Assembly: GCA_010094025.1 (NCBI GenBank)
Contig: ML991840.1
Coordinates: forward strand, 62,001-126,000
Length of the DNA stretch: 64,000 bases
Source: Viridothelium virens
Taxonomy: Eukaryota; Ascomycota; Dothideomycetes; Trypetheliales; Trypetheliaceae
Reading direction: 5' to 3'
Shown here: one piece after another, positions 1-12,489 of the stretch
How the letters are laid out: every line of letters begins with the position of its first letter
How positions within the stretch are numbered: the first letter of the stretch is position 1
The notes under the pieces: generated by a model
The model's database searches: none
What the model was told of the DNA's origin: nothing
Seen by the model: the letters and a program-made list of their open reading frames with translations, nothing else
Made by a program: the position numbers and the translations under genes

Positions 1-627
1 TCTGTGTGTGATGGTTGGTGCTTGGGTCTGTGTTGGAACGGGACTTTGTGGATGTTGGAATTGGGGAGGGATAAGGATGAGAGTGAGACGGGTAGTAGTG
101 AGCGTCCGTGGAAAATGTATAGGAAGTTTGAACGGGCATGTTGCGAATGGCGCAGACATTTCTTGGGTTCCGCATAATATGAGAGCGCCGAGGCACGATT
201 CTACCTTCATATATTGTGTACATTCTTCAGTATTCAGCAAGCGAGTGTGAAATTGTCATTCTACATTGGTCCCAGCGCATTGGGGATTGTGCGATAGTGG
301 ATAAAGTCTAGGAGTAAGGCTACGATATGTAGTCATCCAACTATTATCGATCAAACATAGCGCAGCATGATTCTGTCAACAAAATTGAACAGGAAATTGA
401 CTCAAGAGGAAAATTCAGTGCATCATAATCATTTTTGCGAAATTATTCCAACTGGGAGCATGGTGAACTTGTAATATTCCATCTTCTCGCCCACGCAGAG
501 TCTGAATGGTCAACTCCGTTCCTCAGGCCCGAAATCGTCGACTAAAGCCCATACTACCTGCGGTAGAGTATGCAGGTTACGACCCTCGCCATCAGCACTT
601 CCGTCTCATGCTCTTCTGACACGATGC
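1..627. other. no gene seen
   Basis: Only short, low-complexity open frames are present. Nothing resembles a known protein, tRNA or repeat. The right part would be the 3' flank of the minus-strand membrane-protein gene that follows. Confidence 0.5.
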
Positions 628-2142
628 TCAGACATGATGTACATCCTGTTCCACAAGGACCGACCGCCACACTCCATTCCGATCACTAGTATGATTGCCT
701 TCATTGAAGGACGTCTGTGCCTTTGGAGGGCTGCTGATGACAACTTTGCTGGCAGTAGAATTGAAGTTTGGACTGTCGTATGTTGGAGGGTATGCAGGCC
801 TGACGTGTTGGTCTTCAAGCTCCACGTAATTACTAGATTCGCTCTTTGGAGTATATTTCCGTTGATCCAAAGGTGTGTCGCTTTCGTGCGTTTGCCTATT
901 CGTTCGACGTCCCCAAGAAAAAATTGTAAGAAAGTTCTTAATTTTGGAGAGGTATATCCTGAAAAAGCGCGGAAGGCATATGAAGTTACCAACAAGAATG
1001 CCAGCACTGGTCTCACCAACTCTATCAATAGGTGAGTCAGGTATAGTTAAGGTATCCAGTAGACACATATCGTGACTGACGTGCAGTGCCCAACCTGGGT
1101 TAATACGAATGTATTGTCTTCGCTGCTATTGTTGAGAAAACTAAAAATTACGAAAAGGATACTCGCGACAAGTGCACTCCCTTTATGTCAGCATTATAAT
1201 TCTAATCAAATTAGCAGTCTAGGTAAGGGCTTTGAACACTTACAGTATCCCAATGAGAAAAATTAATAAAACCCCGACTTTCCGTTCCCTGGACATTTGT
1301 AAGTTCCAGATACAGAATATAGGAAACGCCAACATAAAAGCATCTGAGACTAAATTAAAAATGCTAATAGCAGGGATAAAGTGCTGGTATTGGAGACAAG
1401 TCCCGGGAATAGTACGGTTCCATGCCCTTGCCCGAGGATTGCATTGCAAGAGAGCGATAAAAAATGAGGCAATAAATAAAGAGCTGTTAAGAAAGATAAA
1501 TCCCTGGATCAATCGATATTTTCTAGTATAACTCGGCGTAAATATATTCATAAATTGTAGGCAGATGGAGATCTTAGTAATAGCGAGGACGATAGGATAC
1601 ATCACTTCAGAGGTGTAACCAACCTATGGTTTCTTAGTAGCCAATGTGCCAATATGATGTACATACTTACTTTTGCAAAAGAGACGAGGTTTGTAATCGG
1701 GACATCCCATTGGTGTATCCCGGCTCCATACTGATAATTTTGCCAGTGCACGGCGATTCGAATGATGAGACCCAACTACGTTCACATTAGTGCTGATCTG
1801 CGGTATCTTTTCGAAGAACGTCAAGGCTCAAAGTTGCGCCTCTGGAGATTTGAAAGGTGGGCAAATACCCATGCAAGGACAATTGTATCTTGTATGGTGT
1901 CAGCAGATGATGTAACCTATTCAAGAAGACCTACAATCGGGCCACCCGTAGCTTTTGATGATGAAGAGCTTCGTATATATGCGAGCAAGGGTTGTGAGAG
2001 ACGTAAGTACAATGAACAGAATGTTGGTTGCCTTGAGAGACCCCGCAATTGAGTATGGATTCACAAAATTAGGCACGGTACCTGGCGGAGGTGGGAGACC
2101 GGGAAGCACGTTTGATGGAGTATCTGTGGAAATGACTCCCAT
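628..2142 (-). CDS. Pth11-like rhodopsin-domain integral membrane protein
   Basis: Fungal seven-helix membrane protein of the rhodopsin/Pth11-like family, some members of which act as surface sensors; the ligand here is unknown. Seen: a first exon starting at the ATG at 2142 (MGVISTDTPS, a proline-rich N-terminus with PNFVNPYS, one helix, then YTKLFIIKSYGW), an exon with the family block YGAGIHQWDVP near 1720, an exon at about 1605-1240 with three helices and the loop CNPRARAWN, a short exon with FVLTQVGH near 1100, and a last exon from about 1028 containing ETSAGILVGNFICLPRFF followed by a hydrophilic cytoplasmic tail ending DVHHV. The order and motifs match the family. The small exon between the first helix and YGAG (about 1870-1920) could not be resolved cleanly, so an intact gene is likely but not proven. 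It is separated from the biosynthetic genes by a decayed transporter. Confidence 0.72.
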
Positions 2143-4409
2143 TTTGGTTTCCACTCGAAATTTGAAGGATGAAAACAAGCTGGCAAAGCTCTGTTCTGGA
2201 TAAGTCAGCCGTATCACTTAGAGAAATGCGATGATCATAAAAACGACAAATCACGGTGCCGAGGAAAACAGTCACAACACTTGAAATTCTCACTTTGACT
2301 CGAGATCGTCAAGTGTTCTAGTTGAGCGAGACACTGGCGTTCTCAATATCATGCAAATCGCTTGCAAAGGTCTTTCTCTTCCCGAAATGGAGATTATCAC
2401 CGTTATCCACCAACTCCTAGGGTCGGAATTGGACAGTCTTTTTAACTTCGTTTTTTAAATTGTGGCCGCCGCGGCTGAGCATGGATGGTTGCAGCGAAGC
2501 TTTGCTGCATTTCTCGTGACAATGCCACCGAAGAAAGGTCTTGACGGCATAGGAGACCTGAGTAGCTGCATGGCAAACCCACAGGTACTCGGTTCATGGT
2601 TGCAGATTCCAGCGGTTTGTGCATGAAATTTTTTTTCGGCTCTTTCTTATCTTATCATCCAGTATCTCTATCTTAGAATTAATATTTCGTGGCCATCATC
2701 GACAGCATAAAGACACATACGATAGTTATATTTTGCCATTTTCGTCGTCGTACTGCAAAATTGGTCAGACAGAATACTTGTGCCGTCAAGGGTTCAATAC
2801 TCTATCGTATTCTATCACCTTTTTGCTCCACTGTTCCGGCGGCACCGATGGTTTCACTGCAGCACCGTACGGTAGGACCCACCGCGTTTGGACCCCACGT
2901 TACAAGATGCCTCATGCACATGCACATGCAAAGTTTTCAAATCCCATGACTCTGGCGGATAGGGTCTCGGGGCTGAGAGGTGATCGGCTGCCCAGGAAAG
3001 TAAGTTGACAAGGGTCCCAAATCTGTCCAGGATTACGTATACGGCTGCCGATGCGTCTTGTGCTTCTATTGGGAGGCGCTGGAATCCTCCAACATAGTTC
3101 TTATTTCGAGACCGTAGACGATCCCATTTCTCCAATTACTGCAAATTGCTTGTGAGCTTTCAGGTGTCTTCAACGTCGCTTTGAATCGGGCCTGAGAGAA
3201 ATTCCAGATACAACGGTGACCATGACGATACGTCAATGGGTTAGGTACCTTTTAGCGTTACCTAGCAAACGCAAGGCATCATCTGGTACGGCGTAAAATG
3301 CCTCCGTTAGCGTGCAGCATACACAAGAGCATCTGTCAGTTCCAGTTTCTGGCTCAGCCTCAGCTGATGCAACCATATCCATGCTTTTTACAGCCAGTTG
3401 CTGTTGACTAATATTTCCAAAGTGGACAGAGCTGGACTAACACTTTCTGGTAAGTCAGCACATTATACATATTGAGAGCAAGCACGTTCCCTCCGCACCT
3501 GAGTGTAGCAAGAGAGGAACTCAGTGTATTGAGTATGAAGTGTGTAGAGTCTCGGTTCGGTGGGAACCGCAGACGAGACTGGATAGCACATGCGCACTAA
3601 TAGAGTACAAATAAGGGAGCATTACATAACCACCAAGACCTCCAATGCTGCTGCCTTTCAACACGGAGTACTTCTGGTCACCTTTTTTTCTTTCAACATG
3701 GCCCGGGAGACTCTCGCCTTTGGCAGGCACAACGAGACCACCGTAAGGTAGAACACCAACAATTCCGGGTTTTCGATTTTTAGGCTAATCTCCCGTAGTT
3801 TGTACATTCAGCATTGGATGTGCCAGGACCGAACAGGCTGCTTCCTTCTGCATCCCGCTTTACCCACAATAGCGAGAATTTGAAGATCATGGGTGTTGCT
3901 TGTGGGACAGGGTTTTCCTAACTGAGGCCTATCGAGAAGAGCGAGCTGACGAAGGCACAGCATATGGCTCATTGATTTGTCTCGGTCATTGCCACACGCT
4001 CATCTCGACGGTTTTGAAATCTCCGACGCGCATTTTCCGCCGAAACTTGAACTACCGAAGAACGTCACGTACACGATGCTTTAAAGCCGGTTCCCGAGCA
4101 TATGACTGGGCAATATGACATCGTCCATGTTGGTCGGATCAATCTTTTCATCCGCCATGAGAATCCAGGGCCCCTTCTCAAAATTTCATCGCCCTGCTTA
4201 GTGAGTAGCCTAAAGTCAAAGCGCTAACCATGCTATCGTATGTCTGGGTTTGTGCAAGACTGTAATTTACCGAGCCTGTAGAGTCCGGAGGGTATATCCG
4301 TTGGGACAAACTGGATGTAGGTGGTTGGCATGCAAGCGACGTCAACGTCAACAATCAGCATCCATACTTCGAAAAGATGAATAGTTACGGCAAAGCCTGG
4401 CTTGAGCTG
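2143..4409. other. gene-poor stretch with one unexplained coding-like fragment
   Basis: No gene could be assigned in this 2.3 kb. On the minus strand at about 3850-3520 the reading frames are unusually protein-like (for example VPAKGESLPGHVER followed by SIGGLGGY), but they are short, spread over more than one frame and not recognised. The rest shows only random short frames. The 3' part should have held the first four helices of the transporter pseudogene that follows, but no such sequence is readable. Confidence 0.35.
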
Positions 4410-5759
4410 AGGGTCGTACTTCTCGGCATTCAGAATTGCGTTCCTCTATCCAGAAAGTCTTCGGCTTACGCTGGCTTTTGCTATAGTTTGATGGTCGAGT
4501 TGCCTGCAATTGTCGTCTGTGATCTCGTGCCTCTTCGTGAGAGGCAGAAGCACACTGGCATTATCTATGGCGCCTTTGCCATTGGCACTTTTACCGGGCC
4601 TGTCGTTGACGGTGCAGTGGTCGACCATGTCGGTTGGCGCTGGGTATTCTGGCTGAATCTACCAGTGGCGGGAGTTGCACTTGGAGCTGTGCTGCTGTTT
4701 CTACGCGTGCATCATGACCGAGAAGGGTCGATCTGGACGCAGCTCCTCAGCATCGACTACCTTGACAATGGGATACTCATGGCTGGTGTGACCACTATAC
4801 TATCGGCGCTATCTGGAGCGGGAACGAACTATGCCTGGAGCTTTTGGCATAGCCCCTTTCGCTACTTTCGCTAATGTTGGGTATCCTTGGCTTACCTGGG
4901 TTCGTCTTTTTTGAGGCCTCAACTTGGTGTCGCCAGCCTACCACGCCTGCCCATCTCTTTACCAACATATCATCGGCTATCACTTTCGCACTTACTTTTC
5001 TACATGGGGTAATTCTTTAATGGGCGAGTTATTTCATGGCCGTCTACTTTCAGGCTGTCTTGGAGGCCTTCCCGCAGACGTCGGGCATCAACACGCTCGC
5101 AACAGCCATTCCCTTGGTTCCGTTCGGCATACTGGGAGGTATATGGATTGCGAAGACAGGCCGGTGGAGACTCAACCAGCTGACTGGATTCGCCTTGGCC
5201 GCAATTGGTATTGGTTGCTTCCGTGTATCAAGTCAACATTTTGGAACTGCAGTCTGGGTTGTACTACAGATTATCTTCGCGCCAGGCGCTGGCTTAATCC
5301 TAACGGCCACTCACCGGCTATACAAGCCCCATTACCTGCGTCGGATGTTGCTTCTGCGACAGCAGCATGGGATTTGTACAGAGCCTCGGATTCATCTGCG
5401 GACTAGCCATCCCCTCAAGCATCTTTGATACCCAATTCAGCAAGCTCCTACCCCACATCTAAAAACCTTCCTTATGAAAGCATCTAAGCGGTGATGGAGC
5501 CTACCAACACGCATCCTGCGCTTTTGTGAGCTCACTCCACAGAGTCGACCGGACTCAGGTCATCGATACCTTCGTGGCTAGCTTGAGATTAGTCTGGGAA
5601 GTAGGATCAGCTTTTGCAGGTATCGGCTTTGTCATTGCTCTATTTGTCCGTGAAGTCGAGCTAGGAGAAAATCCGACGACAAAGTATGGCTATAAGAGGG
5701 AAGATATATTGTCTGCTGATGCACCCATCGAAAAAGAGCCCTCACTAACCGTGACGTGA
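4410..5759 (+). pseudogene. decayed MFS drug:H+ antiporter (DHA14-type)
   Basis: Remnant of a 14-helix major facilitator, a family that exports toxins and drugs at the plasma membrane. Recognisable blocks in order are VVCDLVPLRERQKHTGIIYG with the following GPVVDGAVVDHVGWRWVFW (motif C region, about 4510-4660), GFVFFEASTWCRQPTTP (about 4900), YFMAVYFQAVLEAFPQTSGI (about 5030-5095), FGILGGIWIAKTGRWR, PLPASDVASATAAW (about 5330) and a C-terminal tail ending at 5759. The first four helices are missing. The blocks lie in different frames: shifts occur near 4850, near 5310 and near 5365, and in-frame stops fall near 4863 (TAG), just before WASYFMAV (TAA near 5017) and at about 5460. That many lesions argue for a true pseudogene rather than sequencing error. 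It may be a lost exporter of the neighbouring cluster (inference). Confidence 0.85.
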
Positions 5760-6534
5760 GTAAAGTTAATAGCGAGAATTACTCCCGGGTGATTTTCATC
5801 AAGAATCCGGTGCCAATATCACAGGGCTTTGTTTCTGGTATTCCCGATTGATGTATACTAATCCTTGGCGCAATGCAAAATACTTAGAGTCAACATACTT
5901 GTCTTTTCTGATGGAGTTCATTTCCAGCAGCTGATGACAGAATTTCACTCCTTGTCAAGTAAGTTGAAGAATCCGAATGGAATCATATGATATGCTGAAG
6001 GCACATCAGGTAGAGACGAGGTTCAGGAAGTACTTAAATTGGCCGACTCTCTTTCCGAAACTAGAACCAACGGCCCTATCAATGCCGCAACAGTAATTCC
6101 GTTGAAGCTTTGGGCTCGAGATGAGCACACGGGATCGGAGATTAATGTCATATTCTCCGCCACAGACCGAAGAGTAGCGAAGGGATGGTGGAGCCCTCCG
6201 AGGGGATAAGCCAAGCTCAGAGAATACTCACTCAATGAAGGACTACAACGGCCTGGCAAGTCGAGCGAGCCATCAGGAAGCCATCCATGTGACCAATGAC
6301 GGTATAGGGCGCTACATAGTATGCGAAGATAGCTGAGACTAGAGAACTTTGCTACATACGATCAAGCTCAAATACAGGAAGATCAGAAGTTAAATAAAAC
6401 CAAGGTAAACTCCAGGCTTTTTGCCGTCAGGTGTGATTTAATGCTCGGTTTACTCCGCAAGAATGAACAATCTCCAACCAAGGTGCCAACTTCCCTGATT
6501 GCTTCCCATATGTTGGCACGGAACATTCATTGAC
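5760..6534. other. no gene seen
   Basis: Tail-to-tail space between the transporter pseudogene and the P450 gene. Short frames only; one minus-strand frame at 6259-6023 has a hydrophobic patch but is not recognised. Confidence 0.45.
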
Positions 6535-8177
6535 TTATTTTGAGGCTCGTCTTTCCTTGATCTCGATCACCATCGGCTTCTTCTTGTAGATGAAGTACGC
6601 TTCTTGATCTTCCCATTCGAATTGACTGATTTGGCGCACGAGATCAAAATTAAAGAGCAGTTTGGCAAGAAATAATCGGACTTCTGTCCATGCGAACTCT
6701 TCGCCAACACAGGATCTTGGTCCCGTACTAAACGGGTTGAAAACATCACTATTGTGAGTCTCCATCTTCACAGGATCTATCCAACGTGCAGGGAGGTATG
6801 ACTCCGGACTGGAGAAATTTCGACTTGAATGATACGCGGCGAATTGAGAAAAGCTCACAAAGGTCTACTGCAGTGATCAGCCGCAAGAAAAGCAGCAGGC
6901 TCGATTGGGTGTCTTACTCCCCCAGGGATCCACTCTCCACAGAGTTGGGTACCTTTGTTGGGTACTATCCGGGGCAAAACATTTGGTAGAGTTGGTGCTA
7001 TTCGCATCGTCTCATTGATGCAAGCGTTCAAGTATGGCAAGTCACTCAGTGTTTTCGCTGTAATCTCAGCATCTGCACCAAAGGCAGAACGGATCTCGTT
7101 CTCAAGTTTCGCCTTGACCCCCGGATTCTTGAAAAGATGGTGTACCGTCGCAATAACCACACTGGCTACGGTCTCCGTGCCTGCCACGAGGAAATCAGCA
7201 AGGGCGTTAGCCACTTCACCTTTGCTCAGCTCGCCTCCCTTCCCAGTACGACGGCAGATCCACGTTACGAGGTCTTCTTTTCCCGTCCGTGACAGCTCTC
7301 CGTTTTGTAGACGCTCTTGCGTATATTCTCTCACTGTCTTCTCAAACTTCACACGATTTGCCCACTGCGGATCTCTGGCGTTCACTAGCTTCCATAGCCA
7401 CAACAAGCCAAAAGCCCGAGCTGGTACCACACGTGCGAACGCATGTACTGAGCTTTGTACCATCTGAATGGCAAATCGATTGTCTTCCCTTTCCAGGCAT
7501 CGGAAAGAACGGCTAAAGGCAAATTCTCCAGCAAAGTCAAAGATCGCGTACTCCATCCACTCGCAAATGTCAACCAATCTTTTTTTCACTGTCTTGCTTG
7601 CAAGCTTTTCTATGAATAAGTTGGTAGTTGCCATGATGAGAGGTTCGTGTTCGTGCAGCATTTTTTTAGTGAACGCTGGCGCAAAGGCTCTTCTGAATCT
7701 ACCATGATCTTTTGCACTGGCAGCAAAGATACCCACCTCACCATTACCACGAGGTTGAAACCATTTCAAGGATTTGGGGAAGCAGCCTCCTGAATGGTAG
7801 CCATAGATTGCTCTCCAAGCTTCTTCGTCAATGTAGGAGAGCTCATCCGGCGCGACGCGAACCACCGGACCGTACCGTGCATGGATGTCGTTGATGGTTG
7901 TCGCAAAGTTTCCACTCAGTAAAGCGCGGAAGTATGGAATGGAGGACGCTGTCCAAAGTCTGGGTCCCGGAAATTTGGCGAGCGGATGAAGATAGACATT
8001 GTAGACTGCGAGGGAGACGAGACACTTTGATGGCCAATCAGTCCTTCCCCATGCTCTAGCCCTCTAGGTCGCAAAAGCGGCGGCACCACTCACCAGAAAC
8101 ACCGACCCCAGAACAGTGATCGAGAAGTGGGTCCAGCTGAATGAACTACCGAATTGGAATACTGAGATGTTAGGCAT
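6535..8177 (-). CDS. cytochrome P450 monooxygenase (isotrichodermin C-15 hydroxylase-like)
   Basis: Heme-thiolate monooxygenase, ER-anchored, hydroxylating a small molecule. The ATG at 8177 opens a 28-residue first exon with a hydrophobic anchor (FSITVLGSVFL). An intron follows, and exon 2 begins with the membrane-proximal hinge YNVYLHPLAKFPGPRLW. Further marks in order: RYGPVVRVAPDELSYI, I-helix ALADFLVAGTETVAS (AGxxT), K-helix ExxR in NETMR, and the heme loop FSTGPRSCVG, whose Cys binds iron. An intron at about 6921-6864 (GTAAGA...CAGTAG) joins GEWIPGG to TFVSFSQFAAYHS in phase. The first intron fits the frame only with a weak donor (GTGCCG) three codons after a better-looking GTGAGT site. 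It ends with IKERRASK. About 510 residues, normal for the family. Likely a tailoring enzyme of the adjacent DMATS group (inference). Confidence 0.9.
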
Positions 8178-10517
8178 CGTTGACATAGGAGTCTGGCGGC
8201 GGCTCCGAGGACGTAGTCATGAGTGAGCTGATGAAGGAAAGATCAGGAAAGCTCAGGAAAGGCCGATTCAGGTCGGAAGCTTCGAAAACCTAATTAGTAC
8301 CAGGTGACGAAATTAGATTCCTCCCTTGGCATTCTGGGTAAAGAGATTGACAGTAAGTTGGCTGAGAACGCCTTAAGGGGGAGACGAAGGTTGCCTTACG
8401 CTACTGTGCCTCACAGCTCCGGCACAGTAACCGGCTGAATTGACCTCACTAAAGCCTCCCAATTCCCCAAGAAATAAATTTTGCTCGTACGTGTTGCACC
8501 TCTTTGTTTTGGAACTTACTGAGGCGGTTACTCTGAAGTACCCTATTTCTAATGTCCATGCGCCGGCTGAGGATGGACCTTGGGGACTTGCTCCTAAAGG
8601 AGGACATCAGTCAGCAGTCAGGCAGGAACTCAAGATTGAGTGTCTCCAGCGATGTCCATCTAGTTGTAGTATCGAGAATGGGCCTTTCCCATGAACGAAA
8701 ACGTGAGATCAAGGAAAAGCTACGGATGGCAAAGCAGTTGCGGATGAGATTCGCAATGGCGGGACACAAGACAACGCTACCATACAATAAGATGATCTCA
8801 ATCTCTTGTATAGGTCTTCCGTGGTTAGATTTCGTAGCGATGGCTCTGACGAACTTTGCAACGTGCCACGATACCCAAGCATCTCGGTGGAAATCAATTT
8901 AATAACACAGGAGAGGCTCTGAAAGGCGATTCCGGCGCGTGCAAACCAGATTGGGTGCGAAGGATCTTGACTACGGCTGGTCCTCCGTGGAAATACAGGA
9001 TTGGAAGACCAGGCTCATGAATTCATCTGTGGGTTTGGATATAAAACAGGGTCTTTAAGATTCCCAGGTAATGTAGCCAAGTTCACCTCGGCCAAAGTCA
9101 AGGCGGCCTTGTTCGACAGGTTTCTGCCACACAGTTAAGGTATTTAACCCTAGACTAAAACAGAGTACGTCAAGTAGATACTGAGTAAAAGCAAATAAAA
9201 AGAGTGAGGGAAGGCAGGTACGATATCTTAGAGTAAAAGGGGTTCGCTAAGCTTTGGCCAACAATACTCTACTTTGAGGTACTGTAGCCTTTCAGGACCC
9301 CGTGCGCACATTTTCATCACCAAGTGTACACAGCAGTGACCCTCTCTGCCAGAATGGATTGTCTGGACATGAAGTCCTCACCTTGCCTCTGATACCTGGT
9401 CCGAAAGATTGACTGGGATACATGTCTTCCGCTCTCTAGTCTGGGACGCGGGCGTTGCATCGCAAGGCACCGCTCTTCTTCGCGAAAAATGAGTTTGCGA
9501 AAGACTGGCTTGGACCTCGACTAGGTTGAGATTGCTCCTCGAAGAAGCAGCTGCACAGTTGCTTTTGCTCAGTGTGAACAATGTCCCTCTACGATGGTAC
9601 TCCGTACTAAAGTGCGATTTCGCCATGAGACGATCTCTCAGGCTCTCAGCGTCGATGAGAGAATTGTTCCCCAGCTAGCCTCAAGGCCTCGAGCATTTTT
9701 TTATACAGCAAGTAGGCGCATCCGATGGCTTAAGTGATGCTACTTGAGGGTATCTCTAAACAAATCGACGAGTTCATGCAAGGTACCTTAGAGTTACGAG
9801 TCAATTGTCCCGACGGCTCCGCAATTCGTGAGAAATGATGTATTATTGTCAACTAAACCTCGGCCATGCCAGCCATCAAACGCGCCTACCTGCTGTTAAG
9901 GACTCTGTCATAACCCATGGGCCAATATGGTTGAGGCCGGTCAGCACCTTAAGTGCATGAAATGCGAAGCAACCATTGACGTCATCCTTGATAACTAAGG
10001 CGGGCTAAGCGGCGCTAATCAAAGATTAGAGTAAGGGCCACTCATCGAGCATAGAGTATTATTCACTGCCCATCAATCATCTCGTGGGTTCTCGAAGGAA
10101 TGGTACTGAAAATCGGAAATCCTCCTGTCCGAAATTATTCAAGGAAACTAATCAGGATGAGCATTTTGAAGGATGTCAGGAAAGCACCGTGATTTTTACT
10201 TGCAGAGCGATTCCCTACACCTGCTTGCGATTTTCATCCGCATGGTCTTGGCGGTCGGCAGCCACAGTGAAGTCCAATTGTGAAGGGGATCTGGCCTCGA
10301 TGCTTGGAACTACTCATTTCGGTTATTCTAAGATGGCTTTATGCAGAGATACGACGGCTTCGGTAGAGACGGGACGCCCAAGAGCGGTCTCATCTTACAA
10401 ATAGCGATCGACCGCTCCGTAGGATCCAATTTTTTGCAAGGCTGAATCCCTTCTTCGGCTGATATCAAGCTGTCCAATCTGAGCATTTCCTTGAATATTT
10501 TCGCCAGCGCTTCAATC
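8178..10517. other. 2.3-kb divergent gap between P450 and methyltransferase; no gene recognised
   Basis: Upstream DNA of both flanking genes. Open frames are short and unlike known proteins; I specifically looked for a Zn2Cys6 or other regulator and found no cysteine cluster. AT-rich patches and KpnI-like GGTACC motifs occur (near 9781). It may hold decayed sequence, but nothing is recognisable. Confidence 0.45.
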
Positions 10518-12122
10518 ATGTCGCACGCAGGATATCGCATTCTTGAACTGACCGAAAAGATTCAAGAAAATGTCGCGATACTCAAGGAGCGATCTTCACT
10601 TCTGCAAACAGATCTACCATCGCTTGATGACGGAATATCAGAAGCATTACAGCTTGATCCGATCTCCAGCAAAGCTCGCCAAGCCATAGCTGATCACACT
10701 GCTGAGCTACAAATGACAGTGAGGGGTCCGGAAAGTCTAATTATGGCACCACCGGTATATAGTGCTTTCCGCTTGTCTCAATCCATAGTTTTAGTTACTC
10801 TACTTGACTAGATACTGATTCTTTCCAGCACAACGAAACGGTTAGTATTCATATAATTACTCAGTACAATATTGCTAGTAAAATCCCCACAGACAAGGAT
10901 GAAGGAAAAACGTTTGCAGAACTCGCAGAAGCGTGCGGTTTAGGTGAAGATATCGTCAAAAGGGTCATGAGGCATGCGTGTGCAAGGTTCATCTTCAGAG
11001 AAGAGCCGAAAGGGATCATTAGACACAATGCTGCATCGAGAACTTTGGCGCAGAGTCCGTTATTACAACAATGGATTGGTATGGTTATGAATGAGCTTTG
11101 GCCTTGCGCGACAAGAGTAATGGGCCATGATACGGACCTGTCGACGTTGTACTAATCAGACGACCTACAGTTGAGCGAAGCCTTGCAAAAATGGCCAGGC
11201 TCAGAGGAACCTAATAACGCGGTATGCCAATCGCCAACTCCTAACAGTGTTCCATCGATGCTTTCAAAGGGGGTAAAGAGAGGCAGGGCTAACTATGGAG
11301 TCAAACAGGCAAGTAATCTTGTAATGTCCACGGAACTTCCTGTCTTCCAGTTCTGGTCAACACATCCAGACCGAGCAAAGCGTTTTGCGGATGGAATGAG
11401 TTGGTTTGCGAAGACTCCGGCATTCAATATACAACATCTCGTAGACAACCACGATTTCGAGAAGCATGGGGACGGAACATTAGTGGACGTTGGTGGCTCT
11501 CATGGAATCGCGGCGTGAGTCCTGACGATAGCCTGTAAGGTACCCAATGTGCCCCATGGCTGACTTCAACACCCGCCTAGCCTCGCCGTGCTTCAAAGTC
11601 ATCCAAAAATGAAGGCTATTGTCCAAGATCTTCCCGAGGTTGCAGGACAAGGCCAAAAATCGCTCCTCCAGATAGAGGGCAGACTCACTTTCATGGCGCA
11701 TGATTTTTTCACCGAGCAACCAGTAAGAGGCGCAGCCGTGTATCTTCTCCGCAATATCCTTCACGACTGGAGTGACAAATACGCCACTAAAATCTTGAAG
11801 GCATTAGTCCCAGCGCTAACCAAAGAATCCATTATATTGATAATGGATCAAATTCTTCCAGAGCCTGGTGCTGTTTCACATAGTCAAGAACTAAGCGTCA
11901 GGTAAGCTTGGAAGGCCAGGAGCTCTCAGAAAACGCCCAATTGATAGTCAATGCAGAAGCTTCGACCTTGCTATGCTAGCATTGAGTAATGGCAAGGAGC
12001 GTGATAAGGAAGACTGGGAGAATCTTTTGATGAAAGTTGATAAGAGACTCGTCATTGTGAAAACCACAAAACCTTTGGGATCAGCTATGAGTCTACTTGA
12101 GATCAGGCTGAGGATGGCTTGA
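10518..12122 (+). CDS. SAM-dependent O-methyltransferase (FtmD-like)
   Basis: Class I O-methyltransferase of the fungal secondary-metabolism type that includes the 6-hydroxytryprostatin B methyltransferase FtmD. Starts at ATG 10518 (MSHAGYRILELTEKI). An intron after IMAPP (GTATAT...TTCCAG) joins to HNETVSIHIITQYNIA and then the winged-helix dimerisation part (EACGLGEDIVKRVMRHA). Later come ALQKWPGSEEPN, FWSTHPDRAKRFADGMSWF, and the SAM-binding glycine motif LVDVGGSHG at about 11480-11515, followed by VQDLPEV, AHDFFTEQPVRGA and RNILHDWSDKYA. The conserved HDW holds the catalytic His. The last exon (from about 11956) reads FDLAMLALSNGKERDKEDW and stops at 12120-12122. About five introns; those between 11140 and 11350 are crowded and not firmly placed. 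Presumed to methylate a hydroxyl made by the P450 (inference). Confidence 0.87.
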
Positions 12123-12489
12123 GCAAGAGGAAGAAATTTGGCTCATTGCAAGGAATAATGCGTATGTCTCGAGGAGGCGTTATGGAATCGGTGAAAAGCA
12201 AATCGTTATCATGACCGGTTCAGCTGATTTCAGCGCTGGACTTCTCGAGCGGCAGCAGTAAAATACTGGTAGGTATTAATTCGCTTGTCACCATTCAGGG
12301 CATCCTCCTTAGAATTTGCATATGTCCATTGATGAAATCTTCGTTCTGGCAAGAAACCGAATCGTTTTACTCAGCTGCCAGCGTGGTCGATCATTGGCGT
12401 CCTGCCAGTATATACCTCGGAAAGAAAAGTTACCGGCATTTTTCAGCTAGCCCCCCCTTCCTTGGTTTGCTTAAGGAAAGTTCATTAAA
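12123..12489. other. tail-to-tail spacer
   Basis: 3' flanks of the methyltransferase and the membrane-protein gene. No other feature seen. Confidence 0.5.

Noticed and set aside
8178-10517. Cluster-specific Zn2Cys6 regulator
   Set aside because: Looked for in all frames of the P450-methyltransferase gap; no cysteine cluster or basic linker was found.
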